The notes under the pieces: model-generated | The model's input: the letters and a program-made list of their open reading frames with translations, nothing else | The model's database searches: none | Told to the model about the DNA's origin: nothing | Source: an uncultured Eubacteriales bacterium | Lineage (GTDB): Bacteria > Bacillota > Clostridia > Christensenellales > CAG-917 | Assembly (NCBI GenBank): GCA_900544575.1 | Contig: UQVO01000001.1 | Span: 1 to 64,000, forward strand | Length of the DNA stretch: 64,000 nucleotides | Reading direction: 5' to 3' | Translations under genes and position numbers: made by a program | Part shown: piece after piece, positions 1 to 7,054 of the stretch | Layout of the letters: each line of letters starts with the position of its first letter | Numbering within the stretch: the stretch's first letter is position 1

Positions 1-22
1 GTCAGATGTGTATAAGAGACAG
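1..22. other. Sequencing adapter remnant (Nextera mosaic end)
   Basis: Bases 4-22 equal the 19-base transposon mosaic end used in Nextera/Tn5 libraries, and bases 1-3 continue it as in the read-1 adapter. This is untrimmed library sequence at a contig end, not genomic DNA. The chromosome starts at 23, and the reading frame crossing this junction is artificial. Confidence 0.97.
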
Positions 23-162
23 GCCGTAAGGAGCAGCGGTATGAGCCTGTACAGGTGCGGCAGGGCGTAAAACCCTTCCGCGACGATGATGCCGAAAGCG
101 AGAAAGAGTGCAAAGAAGCAGACGGGTCTGCGGTTGAAAAGCCGTCTGCCGCGCACTTCCAT
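23..162 (-). CDS. Membrane protein N-terminal fragment, possibly ComEC/Rec2-like
   Basis: Only the first 46 codons are present before the adapter. The ATG at 162 lies one base beyond the stop of the DUF1667 gene, so the gene is the distal member of that transcription unit. The fragment reads as a short basic start, the sequence RRPVCFFALFLAFGIIVAEG and a second hydrophobic stretch. A basic Arg-Arg-Pro followed at once by a transmembrane helix is typical of ComEC/Rec2 competence channels (DUF4131 start), but other polytopic proteins begin this way. That a membrane protein starts here is clear; the family is a guess. Confidence 0.4.
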
Positions 163-163
163 T

Positions 164-514
164 TTATTGCACGGGAGCGGGTCTGCCCGTCACCACGATG
201 TCAGCGCCGAGTCCCAGCGTGTCGCGCTCCGCGATGTAGCCGATTTCGCAGTCGGCGGGCACTACAATGCCGCGCATACGTTCGAGCACGTCGAACATAC
301 GGTTTTTGGGCACGGGGACGGAAGTCTTGACGGGGACCACCCTGCCGTCCGAAGTGCGCACAAGCGTCGTGACGGTGCGGACGGGCGCGGTGTATTCCGA
401 CACGCCGTATTCCAGTCCGCGCTTGCAGGTGTATCCCCTGACGACGATTTTGCCGTCCTCTTCCGTGATTTCCAGCGGGCAGCCCATCGGGCAGTTTATG
501 CAGATTGTGTTCAT
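164..514 (-). CDS. DUF1667 domain protein (Cys-rich partner of GlpA-like flavoproteins)
   Basis: 116 residues, starting with a CxxCPxGC cluster (CINCPMGC, residues 5-12) and a further Cys at about residue 29, the hallmark of DUF1667. In many Firmicutes and Spirochaetes this small protein sits immediately after a glycerol-3-phosphate-dehydrogenase-like flavoprotein and an FAD oxidoreductase, exactly as here. The start overlaps the stop of the upstream gene by 4 bases, indicating translational coupling. The cysteines probably hold an iron-sulfur centre that passes electrons within the complex; this role is inferred from context, not proven. Confidence 0.85.
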   Translation of the reverse strand: MNTICINCPMGCPLEITEEDGKIVVRGYTCKRGLEYGVSEYTAPVRTVTTLVRTSDGRVVPVKTSVPVPKNRMFDVLERMRGIVVPADCEIGYIAERDTLGLGADIVVTGRPAPVQ

Positions 515-1749
515 ACTTCCAGCCTCACCGTGACGTCGCCGTCAATGTCCTTTTTGTCCAGCGCGATTTTCTCCATCTCGCCGGGCGCGACTATCATCCT
601 CTTCTTTGAGTAAAGGACGCGTCCGCCGCATTCGGCGACGACTTTGCAGTTTTTGTAAATGTTGTCCGTGCGGAAGAATATCTCCACGCCGCCCTCTCCG
701 CCGTTTATGCGCTGAGGCAGGGCGTAACGCACGCCCTTGCCCGTGCCGACCGCATACACTTTGCCGTCCGACGCCGGCGCGCCTTCCAGCGCATACTTTG
801 CGGCGGCAGCCCCCGCAATCTCCGCCTCGTGGGAAACGTTGTCCACGAGGTCGTGAACGTGCAGGACGTTGCCGCAGGAGAACACGCCGGGGACGGTGGT
901 CATCCTGTTTTCGTCCACTTCCGCGCCCGACGTTATGCGGCTGAGCTTCACGGAAGTGTCCGTGAGAATGTCGTTTTCGGGAATGAGCCCCACGGAAAGC
1001 AGCAGACAATCGCAGGGAATGAACTTTTCTTCCGACAATACGGGACGGCGGTTTTCGTCGACGGGAGCGTAATAAAGCCCTTCCATACGCGGCTTGCCGA
1101 CCACTCTCGTCACGGTGTGGCTGTAATCGATGGGGATGCCGAAGTCTTCGAGGCATTGCACTATGTTGCGCTTCAAACCGCCCGAATAAGGCATAAGCTC
1201 GATGACACGTTCGACGTGCGCGCCTTCCAGCGTCATACGGCGCGCCATAATCAGCCCTATGTCGCCGCTGCCGAGAATGACTATGCGCCTGCCCACGAGA
1301 TAGCCCTCGATGTTGCACATCTTCTGCGCCATACCCGCGGTATAAATGCCCGCGGGACGCGTGCCCGCAAGCGCGATTGCCCCCGCGGTACGCTCGCGGC
1401 AGCCCATTGCGAGCACCGTCGCGCCCGCCTTGATGTGCACAAGCCCCTCTTCTGGCGAAAGCACCGTGACGTCGCCGTCCGCGCCTATGGAGAGCGCCAT
1501 TGCGTTCAGCATTACTTTCACGTCAGTCTGCGCGAGTTTCTTTTCGAAACGGTCGGCGTATTCGGGCCCTGTCAGTTCCTCGCCGAAATAATGCAGACCG
1601 AAGCCCGCGTGTATGCACTGGTTGAGTATCCCGCCGAGCCGCACGTCGCGCTCGATGAGCAGCACCTTCGCACCCTTCCCGCTCGCCGCAACCGCAGCCG
1701 CCATACCGGCGGGTCCGCCGCCTATGACCAGAACGTCAAACTTCGTCAT
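511..1749 (-). CDS. FAD-dependent NAD(P) oxidoreductase, GlpB/HcnB-like
   Basis: 412 residues. It has an N-terminal Rossmann FAD motif (VIGGGPAGMAAA, residues 8-19) and a second dinucleotide fold near residues 158-175 (VILGSGDIGLIMA), as in pyridine-nucleotide-disulfide-type reductases. The redox-active CxxxxC pair of true disulfide reductases is not seen at the usual place; a Cys occurs in LNQCIHAG near residue 46. It overlaps both neighbours (14 bases with the GlpA-like gene, 4 with DUF1667), so the three form one operon. The likely role is passing electrons between the GlpA-like dehydrogenase and NAD or the membrane. The substrate cannot be read from sequence, and no glycerol kinase or facilitator is in the window. 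Confidence 0.85.
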   Translation of the reverse strand: MTKFDVLVIGGGPAGMAAAVAASGKGAKVLLIERDVRLGGILNQCIHAGFGLHYFGEELTGPEYADRFEKKLAQTDVKVMLNAMALSIGADGDVTVLSPEEGLVHIKAGATVLAMGCRERTAGAIALAGTRPAGIYTAGMAQKMCNIEGYLVGRRIVILGSGDIGLIMARRMTLEGAHVERVIELMPYSGGLKRNIVQCLEDFGIPIDYSHTVTRVVGKPRMEGLYYAPVDENRRPVLSEEKFIPCDCLLLSVGLIPENDILTDTSVKLSRITSGAEVDENRMTTVPGVFSCGNVLHVHDLVDNVSHEAEIAGAAAAKYALEGAPASDGKVYAVGTGKGVRYALPQRINGGEGGVEIFFRTDNIYKNCKVVAECGGRVLYSKKRMIVAPGEMEKIALDKKDIDGDVTVRLEV

Positions 1750-3175
1750 AATCGGCCTCCTTCACCGCAAGCACCGCGATTTCCGAATGTCCCGCGCCCT
1801 TTCTTATCTCGCGCATCGGTATGCCAAGCTCGGAAGAAATGATTTCCATCACGCGCGTGGAACAGAATCCGCCCTGACATCTTCCCATACCCGCCCTGAC
1901 GCGGCGTTTGACCGCATCCACGGTGCGCGCGGGAACGGGAGAATTCACGGCGGCGACGATTTCAGCCTCCGTGACCTTCTCGCAGCGGCAGACGATTTTG
2001 CCCCAGCGCGGGTCGCGGCGGACAAGCGCGTTGAGTTCCTCTTCCGAAAGTTCCGCAAGCCGCGGCTGCGCGGGCGGCACCGTGACGAAGTTCGCTTTGG
2101 GAACGAGTTCAATCCTTTCTCCCACCAGCTCTTCCACATATTCCGCAATTGCGGGCGCGGAAGTCAGCCCGGGGGAACATATGCCGGCGGTGATAATGAG
2201 ATTTTCGACTTCATCCGACGCTTTAACGACGAAATCGTGACCGACGACCGTGCGCACGCCGCAGTACACCCTGATGCACTTCCCGAAAGCGGGACGCGCG
2301 TATGTCAGAGGCACGCAGCGCCTGATTTCGTCCAGCCCCTCCGCCGAAACGGAAGTGTCGCCCTCCTGCGTCGGCGTGGAAGTCGGGCCGTAAATCACGT
2401 TTCCGTCCGCGGTAGGCGCGACGAGTATGCCCTTGCCCGCCGCGGTGGGCAGCGGGAAAATGACCGTCGACACGTTTGTGCGTTCCGTATGGTCGAGCAC
2501 GAAGTATTCGCCCTTTCTGAATTCCGTATCGAAAGTTTCCGCCCCGACCATAGCGTCCACGGCGGACGCACCCGCGCCCGCACAGTTGACGACGACCTTC
2601 GCGCGGAATTCTCCCTTCGGGGTTGTCAGGACGAATTCGTCATTCTCTTTGCGCATCGACTGCACTTCCGCCTCCGTCACGACTTCCGCCCCGTTGAGCA
2701 CCGCTCTGTCGGCAAGCGCTATCGCAAGCTGATAAGGCGACACCACGCCGCCGTCGGGAGCGTACAGCGCGGCCGTGACGTGCTCGGAAAGCATCGGCTC
2801 TTTTTCGAGCGCCTGTTCTCTCGTCAGCGCTTCCGCACGCACGCCGTTGAGGTCGGCGCGGCGTTTGAGTTCCGCAAGCCCGTCCTCTCCGCCCGCAGGC
2901 GCGGCGACCAGACTGCCGCATTTGAGATGAGGCACGCGAAGCTCTTCGGCAAGAGCCCAAATCATCGCGTTGCCGCGCACGTTGAAGCGCGCTTTGAGCG
3001 ACCCCGGCTCGCAGTCGTAACCCGCGTGCACTATGCCGCTGTTGGCGCGCGTCGCACCCGACGCAACGTCGTCGCAGCCCTCCAAAAGGCAGGCGGAAAC
3101 GGAGAAGCGCGCCAGCCTGTCCAGCACGGCGCACCCTACGATACCTCCCCCTATAACTATCACATCTTTTGTCAC
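1736..3175 (-). CDS. GlpA-like FAD dehydrogenase with C-terminal BFD-type [2Fe-2S] domain
   Basis: 479 residues, GTG start with AAGGGTGG four bases upstream. The N-terminus has the FAD motif VIGGGIVGCAVLDRLAR, then a DAO-type oxidoreductase body. The last 100 residues form a bacterioferritin-ferredoxin (BFD) domain with four cysteines in the pattern CxC (VCRCEK) and CxxxxC (GRCQGGFC). This architecture matches anaerobic glycerol-3-phosphate dehydrogenase subunit A and the related NAD(P)/FAD oxidoreductases of Clostridia. It is the first gene of the operon with the FAD reductase and the DUF1667 protein. Glycerol-3-phosphate is the likeliest substrate, but related enzymes oxidise other hydroxy acids. 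Confidence 0.85.
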   Translation of the reverse strand: MTKDVIVIGGGIVGCAVLDRLARFSVSACLLEGCDDVASGATRANSGIVHAGYDCEPGSLKARFNVRGNAMIWALAEELRVPHLKCGSLVAAPAGGEDGLAELKRRADLNGVRAEALTREQALEKEPMLSEHVTAALYAPDGGVVSPYQLAIALADRAVLNGAEVVTEAEVQSMRKENDEFVLTTPKGEFRAKVVVNCAGAGASAVDAMVGAETFDTEFRKGEYFVLDHTERTNVSTVIFPLPTAAGKGILVAPTADGNVIYGPTSTPTQEGDTSVSAEGLDEIRRCVPLTYARPAFGKCIRVYCGVRTVVGHDFVVKASDEVENLIITAGICSPGLTSAPAIAEYVEELVGERIELVPKANFVTVPPAQPRLAELSEEELNALVRRDPRWGKIVCRCEKVTEAEIVAAVNSPVPARTVDAVKRRVRAGMGRCQGGFCSTRVMEIISSELGIPMREIRKGAGHSEIAVLAVKEADYDEV

Positions 3176-3213
3176 AATCCACCCTTAACGCGACAAAAAC
3201 GCCGCGTAAACTG

Positions 3214-3744
3214 TCATTTTACGAATTTTTTCTTGTACATCTTGATATTGTCGCGGATGATGAGTTCCGCAAACGCTCTGTCCTTGACCTGAAAGACCGT
3301 GGTGTCCTTCCCTTCCAGCTGTTTGTAGACGCGGAAGAAGTGGGAGATTTCGTCCATAATGTGCGGCGGAAGTTCGTCCACCTCTTTATAGATGTTCCAG
3401 TTCGGGTCCTTGAAAGGAATGGCGATGATTTTGTAGTCCATCTCTCCGCCGTCCTGCATCATCACGACGCCTATCGGATAGCACCTGACCGTCGCAAGCG
3501 GAACTATCGTTTCGGAGCAAAGCACCAGCACGTCGAGAGGGTCGTTGTCCTCCGAGAACGTGCGCGGGATAAACCCGTAGTTTGCGGGATAGTGCGTGGA
3601 AGTGTAAAGCACGCGGTCGAGGATGAGCAGTCCCGTGTCCTTATCCAGCTCATACTTGTTCTTGCTCCCCTTGGGGATTTCTATGACCGCCACGAAGTCC
3701 GTCGGTGTGATACGCGACGGGTCGATGTCATGCCAGATGCTCAT
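3214..3744 (-). CDS. ppa: Inorganic pyrophosphatase, family I
   Basis: 176 residues. It hydrolyses pyrophosphate released by biosynthesis in the cytoplasm. The signature DNDPLD (residues 66-71) supplies metal-binding aspartates, a further Asp lies in GEMDYK near 103, and the early EIPKGSKNKYE block supplies the substrate-binding Lys and Glu. The length is normal. I chose the internal ATG at 3744 because AAGGAGAGA sits 5-7 bases before it and the longer frame upstream has no family resemblance. It lies between the M20 peptidase and the GlpA-like operon on the same strand; no promoter is visible in the 92-base gap, so it may be read from upstream. Confidence 0.95.
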   Translation of the reverse strand: MSIWHDIDPSRITPTDFVAVIEIPKGSKNKYELDKDTGLLILDRVLYTSTHYPANYGFIPRTFSEDNDPLDVLVLCSETIVPLATVRCYPIGVVMMQDGGEMDYKIIAIPFKDPNWNIYKEVDELPPHIMDEISHFFRVYKQLEGKDTTVFQVKDRAFAELIIRDNIKMYKKKFVK

Positions 3745-3777
3745 TGTTATCTCTCCTTGTCTTCGGTAAAACCGAAA

Positions 3778-3799
3778 CTTTCCGCCAAAAGGCGGAAAG
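3778..3799 (-). terminator. Hairpin between M20 peptidase and ppa, weak terminator or attenuator
   Basis: A perfect 9-bp stem (CTTTCCGCC / GGCGGAAAG) with a 4-base loop. On the minus strand it is followed by TTTCGG and then TTTT rather than a clean U-run, so termination is probably partial. It sits in the leader of ppa. Confidence 0.45.
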
Positions 3800-3836
3800 G
3801 TGTGTCTGTCGCCTGTTTCTCTCCGCTGTGCGGAAT

Positions 3837-5162
3837 TTATTTGTACCCTTTCAGATATGTCTTGAAGAACGCAACGCCTCCGACCAGCGAAGAGATGTCG
3901 ATGTTCTCGTTCGCCGCGTGCATCGAAGCCAGCTGTTCCGCGCTGAGTTTGCAGGGAGTGCAACGCAGCGCGCAGGGGGTGATGGTCTGCATAGTCCTGC
4001 AATCCGTGCCGCCGAAAATGAGATAAGGCGCTGCGCCGCAGTCGGGGAACACACGCGCGACGGTATCGACGAAATACTTGTAATCCGCGCTGTTCACGTC
4101 GACCATGGGAGTCGCGTCGCGGCATTCCATCACTTCCGTTTCGATGTCGTAGCGTTCAGCTATGCGGCGGAGTTTCTCAATGCACTCCTTGCTGTCGTCG
4201 CCGGGCGCAAAGCGCAGGTTCGCCACCACGCTCGCCGCCTGCGGAATGACGTTGGGCGCGGCAGAGCCCTGCGCCATCGTGAACGTCATCGTAGTGCCGA
4301 GCAGCGCGGACCCGAAAGGCGTGAGCTTCGGCAGCACCGCCACGATGAGCGGCTTGAAGAAATCGACGTGTCTGGTGACGAACGCCAGCGCACCCGTAAG
4401 CCCCGAGGACAGCCCTTTCAGCATATCGCGCGCGGCGGTGGTCATACGCGGCTTGAAAACGGTGTGCGTTTCGCAGTAATTTATGAACTCCGCAAGCCTT
4501 GCGAACGGAGTATGTTTGGGAGGAGAAGAAGAGTGCCCGCCCTTGCTTCTCACCACGAATTTCACGTCGCAGTATCCCTTTTCGATTATGCCGACCATAG
4601 CGAAAGGCTTTGTCATTCCGGGGAAGGCCTCTTCGACTATCGCGCCGCCCTCGTCGATTGCGACTGCGGGTTTGACGCCGTGAGCGGTCAGCCAGTCGCG
4701 GCAGTACGCTGCGCCGTGACCCGAAGTTTCCTCATTGTCGGAATAGCACAGATAGACGTCCTGCGCGGGGGTGAAGCCCTCTTCTATGAGCTCGTTTACG
4801 CTGCGGATGGTGCAGAACAGCGTGTTCTTGCAATCCATCGTGCCGCGCCCCCATATCTTTCCGTCGGCAACCGTCGCGGAATAAGGCGGATATTTCCAGT
4901 CGCCGTCGACAGCGGGGACCACGTCCTGGTGCGCCATCAGCACAACGGGACGGTCGGAAGACCTGCCCTTCCACTTGAACATAAGGGCGTCGCTGCCCTC
5001 TCCGCCGGGCATAATGACCTCGCACGCCGAATAGACGGCGGGGAATTCCTCCGCCAGCACCTTACGGAAAGCGGCGAAATTCTTTCTGTCGCTGTTCGTA
5101 ACCGTGGGGACTTTAATCAGCTTTGCGAAACTTTCCGCATAGACCTGAGCTTTGTCAGCCAT
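3837..5162 (-). CDS. M20/M25/M40 family metallopeptidase (carboxypeptidase S-like)
   Basis: 441 residues; a cytoplasmic zinc peptidase or amidohydrolase. The M20 metal site is visible as MAHQDVVP (His and following Asp), GTMDCKN (bridging Asp) and DNEETSG (catalytic Glu plus metal Glu), followed by the dimerisation/lid domain. The early EYAHQD-type arrangement and length are closest to the carboxypeptidase S / PM20D1 group. The start at 5162 is set by GGAGG five bases upstream; the reading frame extends further but that part resembles nothing. Its own promoter lies at 5212-5240. Substrates may be dipeptides or N-acyl amino acids, which sequence does not decide. Confidence 0.9.
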   Translation of the reverse strand: MADKAQVYAESFAKLIKVPTVTNSDRKNFAAFRKVLAEEFPAVYSACEVIMPGGEGSDALMFKWKGRSSDRPVVLMAHQDVVPAVDGDWKYPPYSATVADGKIWGRGTMDCKNTLFCTIRSVNELIEEGFTPAQDVYLCYSDNEETSGHGAAYCRDWLTAHGVKPAVAIDEGGAIVEEAFPGMTKPFAMVGIIEKGYCDVKFVVRSKGGHSSSPPKHTPFARLAEFINYCETHTVFKPRMTTAARDMLKGLSSGLTGALAFVTRHVDFFKPLIVAVLPKLTPFGSALLGTTMTFTMAQGSAAPNVIPQAASVVANLRFAPGDDSKECIEKLRRIAERYDIETEVMECRDATPMVDVNSADYKYFVDTVARVFPDCGAAPYLIFGGTDCRTMQTITPCALRCTPCKLSAEQLASMHAANENIDISSLVGGVAFFKTYLKGYK

Positions 5163-5211
5163 AAGAACCTCCGAACAACCGCGCGCATTTAACGCACAAA
5201 TTCGTATAGAT

Positions 5212-5240
5212 ATCTTATCCCACGCGCGCGATAAAGTCAA
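5212..5240 (-). promoter_or_regulatory. Sigma-A promoter for the M20 peptidase
   Basis: TTGACT at 5240-5235, a 17-base spacer and TAAGAT at 5217-5212, about 50 bases before the start codon. The spacer is almost pure CG repeat ending in GTGGGA. Confidence 0.8.
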
Positions 5241-5527
5241 ATGTGTGAACGGTACAGCCTCCGAAAATCTTTGTCCGCGCCGCTTTCCGAGCACGCTCCG
5301 CTGCCGAATTTGCCGCGCGCACTTGCTCCGAAGTCCTGCCGCCGCGGCGAAACCCAACGCTCCCGACGCCCCGAAAACGCGCGCATACGCCGCCGCGGAA
5401 ACTCACATTTGCGCGCCCGTCCGACGTGTCCGTACCGGGATATGCCCGTAAGTCAAACGCCCCGAAATACTCTTGCCGCGAACACTGCCGTCCGTCGCTT
5501 TTCGCATAAAATCAAGCAAGGCATTAT
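5241..5527. other. Intergenic region with no gene recognised
   Basis: GC-rich sequence between the M20 promoter and the mrp terminator. Frames on both strands are short and have no family resemblance or ribosome binding sites. I see no RNA gene in it. Confidence 0.6.
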
Positions 5528-5556
5528 GCAAAAAGCGCGGGATAACCCGCGCTTTT
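5528..5556 (-). terminator. Intrinsic terminator after mrp
   Basis: A 9-bp stem (AAGCGCGGG / CCCGCGCTT) with a 4-base loop, followed on the minus strand by a U-run. On the plus strand it also ends in TTTTTT, so it can act in both directions. Confidence 0.85.
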
Positions 5557-5580
5557 TTATGATATAAAACCGCTTTTGCG

Positions 5581-6393
5581 TCAATCAAGCAATGCCGCGA
5601 CGGTCTTTACGATGTCTTCGTCGGCGTCCTCCACCATACCCTTGTCCACAACCGCCGCAAGGTCGGGACGTATGGGCAGACGCACGGATTTCGGGATGCC
5701 GAATTCCTTTGCGACTTCCTCCGCGCGGCTCTTGCCGAAGATTTCCTCCACTCTGCCGCAGTCGGGGCACTTGTAATAGGACATATTCTCCGCCAGACCT
5801 ATGACGGGAATGTCCATCATCTTCGCCATATTCACCGCTTTTGCGACTATCATACTGACAAGCTCTTGCGGCGACGTCACGACGATTATGCCGTCAAGCG
5901 GCAGGGACTGGAACACCGTCAGCGGCACGTCGCCCGTTCCGGGAGGCATATCCACGAACATACAGTCCACATCCCCCCACACCACGTCGCTCCAAAACTG
6001 TTTCACCGTGCCTGCAAGTATCGGTCCGCGCCAGATGACGGGCTTGGTTTCGTCGTCGATGAGGAGATTGAGGGACATCACTTTTATGCCCGTGCGCGTG
6101 ACGACGGGAAGAATGTGCTGTCCGTCCATAGACTCCGCCCTCTCGCGGTTCACGCCGAAAGAGCGGGGAATAGAAGGTCCCGTTATGTCCGCGTCGAGCA
6201 CCGCGACTTTCTTGCCGCTGCGTGCCGCGCCGACCGCAAGCAGAGCCGTGACGAGGGATTTCCCCACTCCGCCCTTTCCGCTGACAACGCCGATTACGCG
6301 TTTTACGTTGCTGAGTTCGTTCTGCTTGACGAGAAAACTTTCCTTGCCGCACTTGGACGAGCAGCTGTCGCAGTCATGATTGCAGCCTGCCAT
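5581..6393 (-). CDS. Mrp/ApbC-type P-loop iron-sulfur cluster carrier ATPase
   Basis: 270 residues. It begins with a Cys-rich stretch (CNHDCDSCSSKCG, residues 4-16), then a deviant Walker A of the MinD/Mrp type (GKGGVGKS, about residues 39-46), Walker B (VDMPPGTGD) and the paired CxxC (YYKCPDCG) near the C-terminus that binds a bridging [4Fe-4S] cluster. These proteins carry clusters to apo-enzymes in the cytosol. GGAGG lies 6 bases before the ATG. It is monocistronic between its own promoter (6423-6451) and terminator (5528-5556). The N-terminal Cys cluster makes it resemble Nbp35 as much as ApbC. Confidence 0.92.
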   Translation of the reverse strand: MAGCNHDCDSCSSKCGKESFLVKQNELSNVKRVIGVVSGKGGVGKSLVTALLAVGAARSGKKVAVLDADITGPSIPRSFGVNRERAESMDGQHILPVVTRTGIKVMSLNLLIDDETKPVIWRGPILAGTVKQFWSDVVWGDVDCMFVDMPPGTGDVPLTVFQSLPLDGIIVVTSPQELVSMIVAKAVNMAKMMDIPVIGLAENMSYYKCPDCGRVEEIFGKSRAEEVAKEFGIPKSVRLPIRPDLAAVVDKGMVEDADEDIVKTVAALLD

Positions 6394-6422
6394 AATAAGC
6401 CTCCGAAAAAAACGCTACGGTT

Positions 6423-6451
6423 ATTATGTCCCCCGCGCGCGCGAAAGTCAA
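6423..6451 (-). promoter_or_regulatory. Sigma-A promoter for mrp
   Basis: TTGACT at 6451-6446, 17-base spacer, CATAAT at 6428-6423. The spacer is again CG-repeat-rich and ends in GCGGGGGA directly before the -10 element. Confidence 0.8.
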
Positions 6452-6725
6452 CCGCAGAAAGACAAAATTCTTCCGCAACGTACATATTCAACCTCTCATC
6501 CGCCTCTCCGTCCCCAACCCGCGGGCTGGAAAGCAAAAGACGCAGCGGTGCTGCGCCTTCTGCCGTTGTAAGGAGAGAAATACGGTTTGCCGTTTAAGGC
6601 TAATCAACCGATGGTTGGATGATGTTGCCCCGTAAAATCGTCTGCGGTGATTTTGCGGGATGCTGCTTTTTGATAACATTCTGCGGCGCCGCACAAACGA
6701 CGGGGACGCCGCGGTCGGTCCGAAA
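6452..6725. other. Intergenic region with one hairpin, no gene recognised
   Basis: This gap lies between the mrp promoter and the end of the feo operon. It holds an 11-bp stem with one G-U pair at 6629-6659 (loop 9), which has no U-run directly after it on either strand, so I do not call it a terminator with confidence. A short 5-bp hairpin lies at 6606-6618. No frame here has a ribosome binding site or a recognisable product. Confidence 0.5.
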
Positions 6726-7052
6726 TCAGTCTTTCCGTCCCTTTGCACCGTCACGGTCTGCGTCACGGTGCGCGTGGTGACAGGAAGTGCATCCGTCGCA
6801 TCCGTGGCCGCAGGAATGCGCACGTACGGCGGCGTAGATTTCCTCGTCCGTCGGGGGACGGCGGTTTGCGTTCCTATCCGCGTTTTGCGCATCGCGGGCG
6901 GCGGGACGGGAAGCACAACCGGAGGCGCACTGCGAGCAATCGGAACAACATCCCGACGGCTTGCCCTTCACCTTGCGGACTATGCTGCCGACTGCGACCG
7001 CCGCCACGACGAGAACGCAAAGCACGATTACAAGTATGTCAACAGAGGTCAT
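6726..7052 (-). CDS. FeoB-associated Cys-rich membrane protein
   Basis: 108 residues. One N-terminal membrane helix (residues about 5-24) is followed by a cytoplasmic basic patch and a dense CxxC-type run (CCSDCSQCASGC, residues 35-46). A second Cys/His-rich tail (CGHGCDGCTSCHH) occurs near residues 82-94. The first part matches the FeoB-associated Cys-rich family found just after feoB in Firmicutes, proposed to help ferrous iron delivery or FeoB assembly. It starts 2 bases after the feoB stop. The second, His/Cys-rich tail is longer than in the usual family member of 50-70 residues. Confidence 0.88.
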   Translation of the reverse strand: MTSVDILVIVLCVLVVAAVAVGSIVRKVKGKPSGCCSDCSQCASGCASRPAARDAQNADRNANRRPPTDEEIYAAVRAHSCGHGCDGCTSCHHAHRDADRDGAKGRKD

Positions 7053-7054
7053 TG

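Noticed and set aside
829-3292. Long plus-strand frames opposite the GlpA-like operon
   Set aside because: Arg/His-rich antisense shadows of genes with clear families.
5152-5567. Short plus-strand frames in the gap before mrp
   Set aside because: Basic, Arg/Pro/Ser-rich products with no resemblance to proteins and no ribosome sites.
6629-6659. Terminator for the feo operon
   Set aside because: The hairpin is good but has no U-run directly after it on the minus strand, so it is recorded only as a hairpin in the intergenic note.
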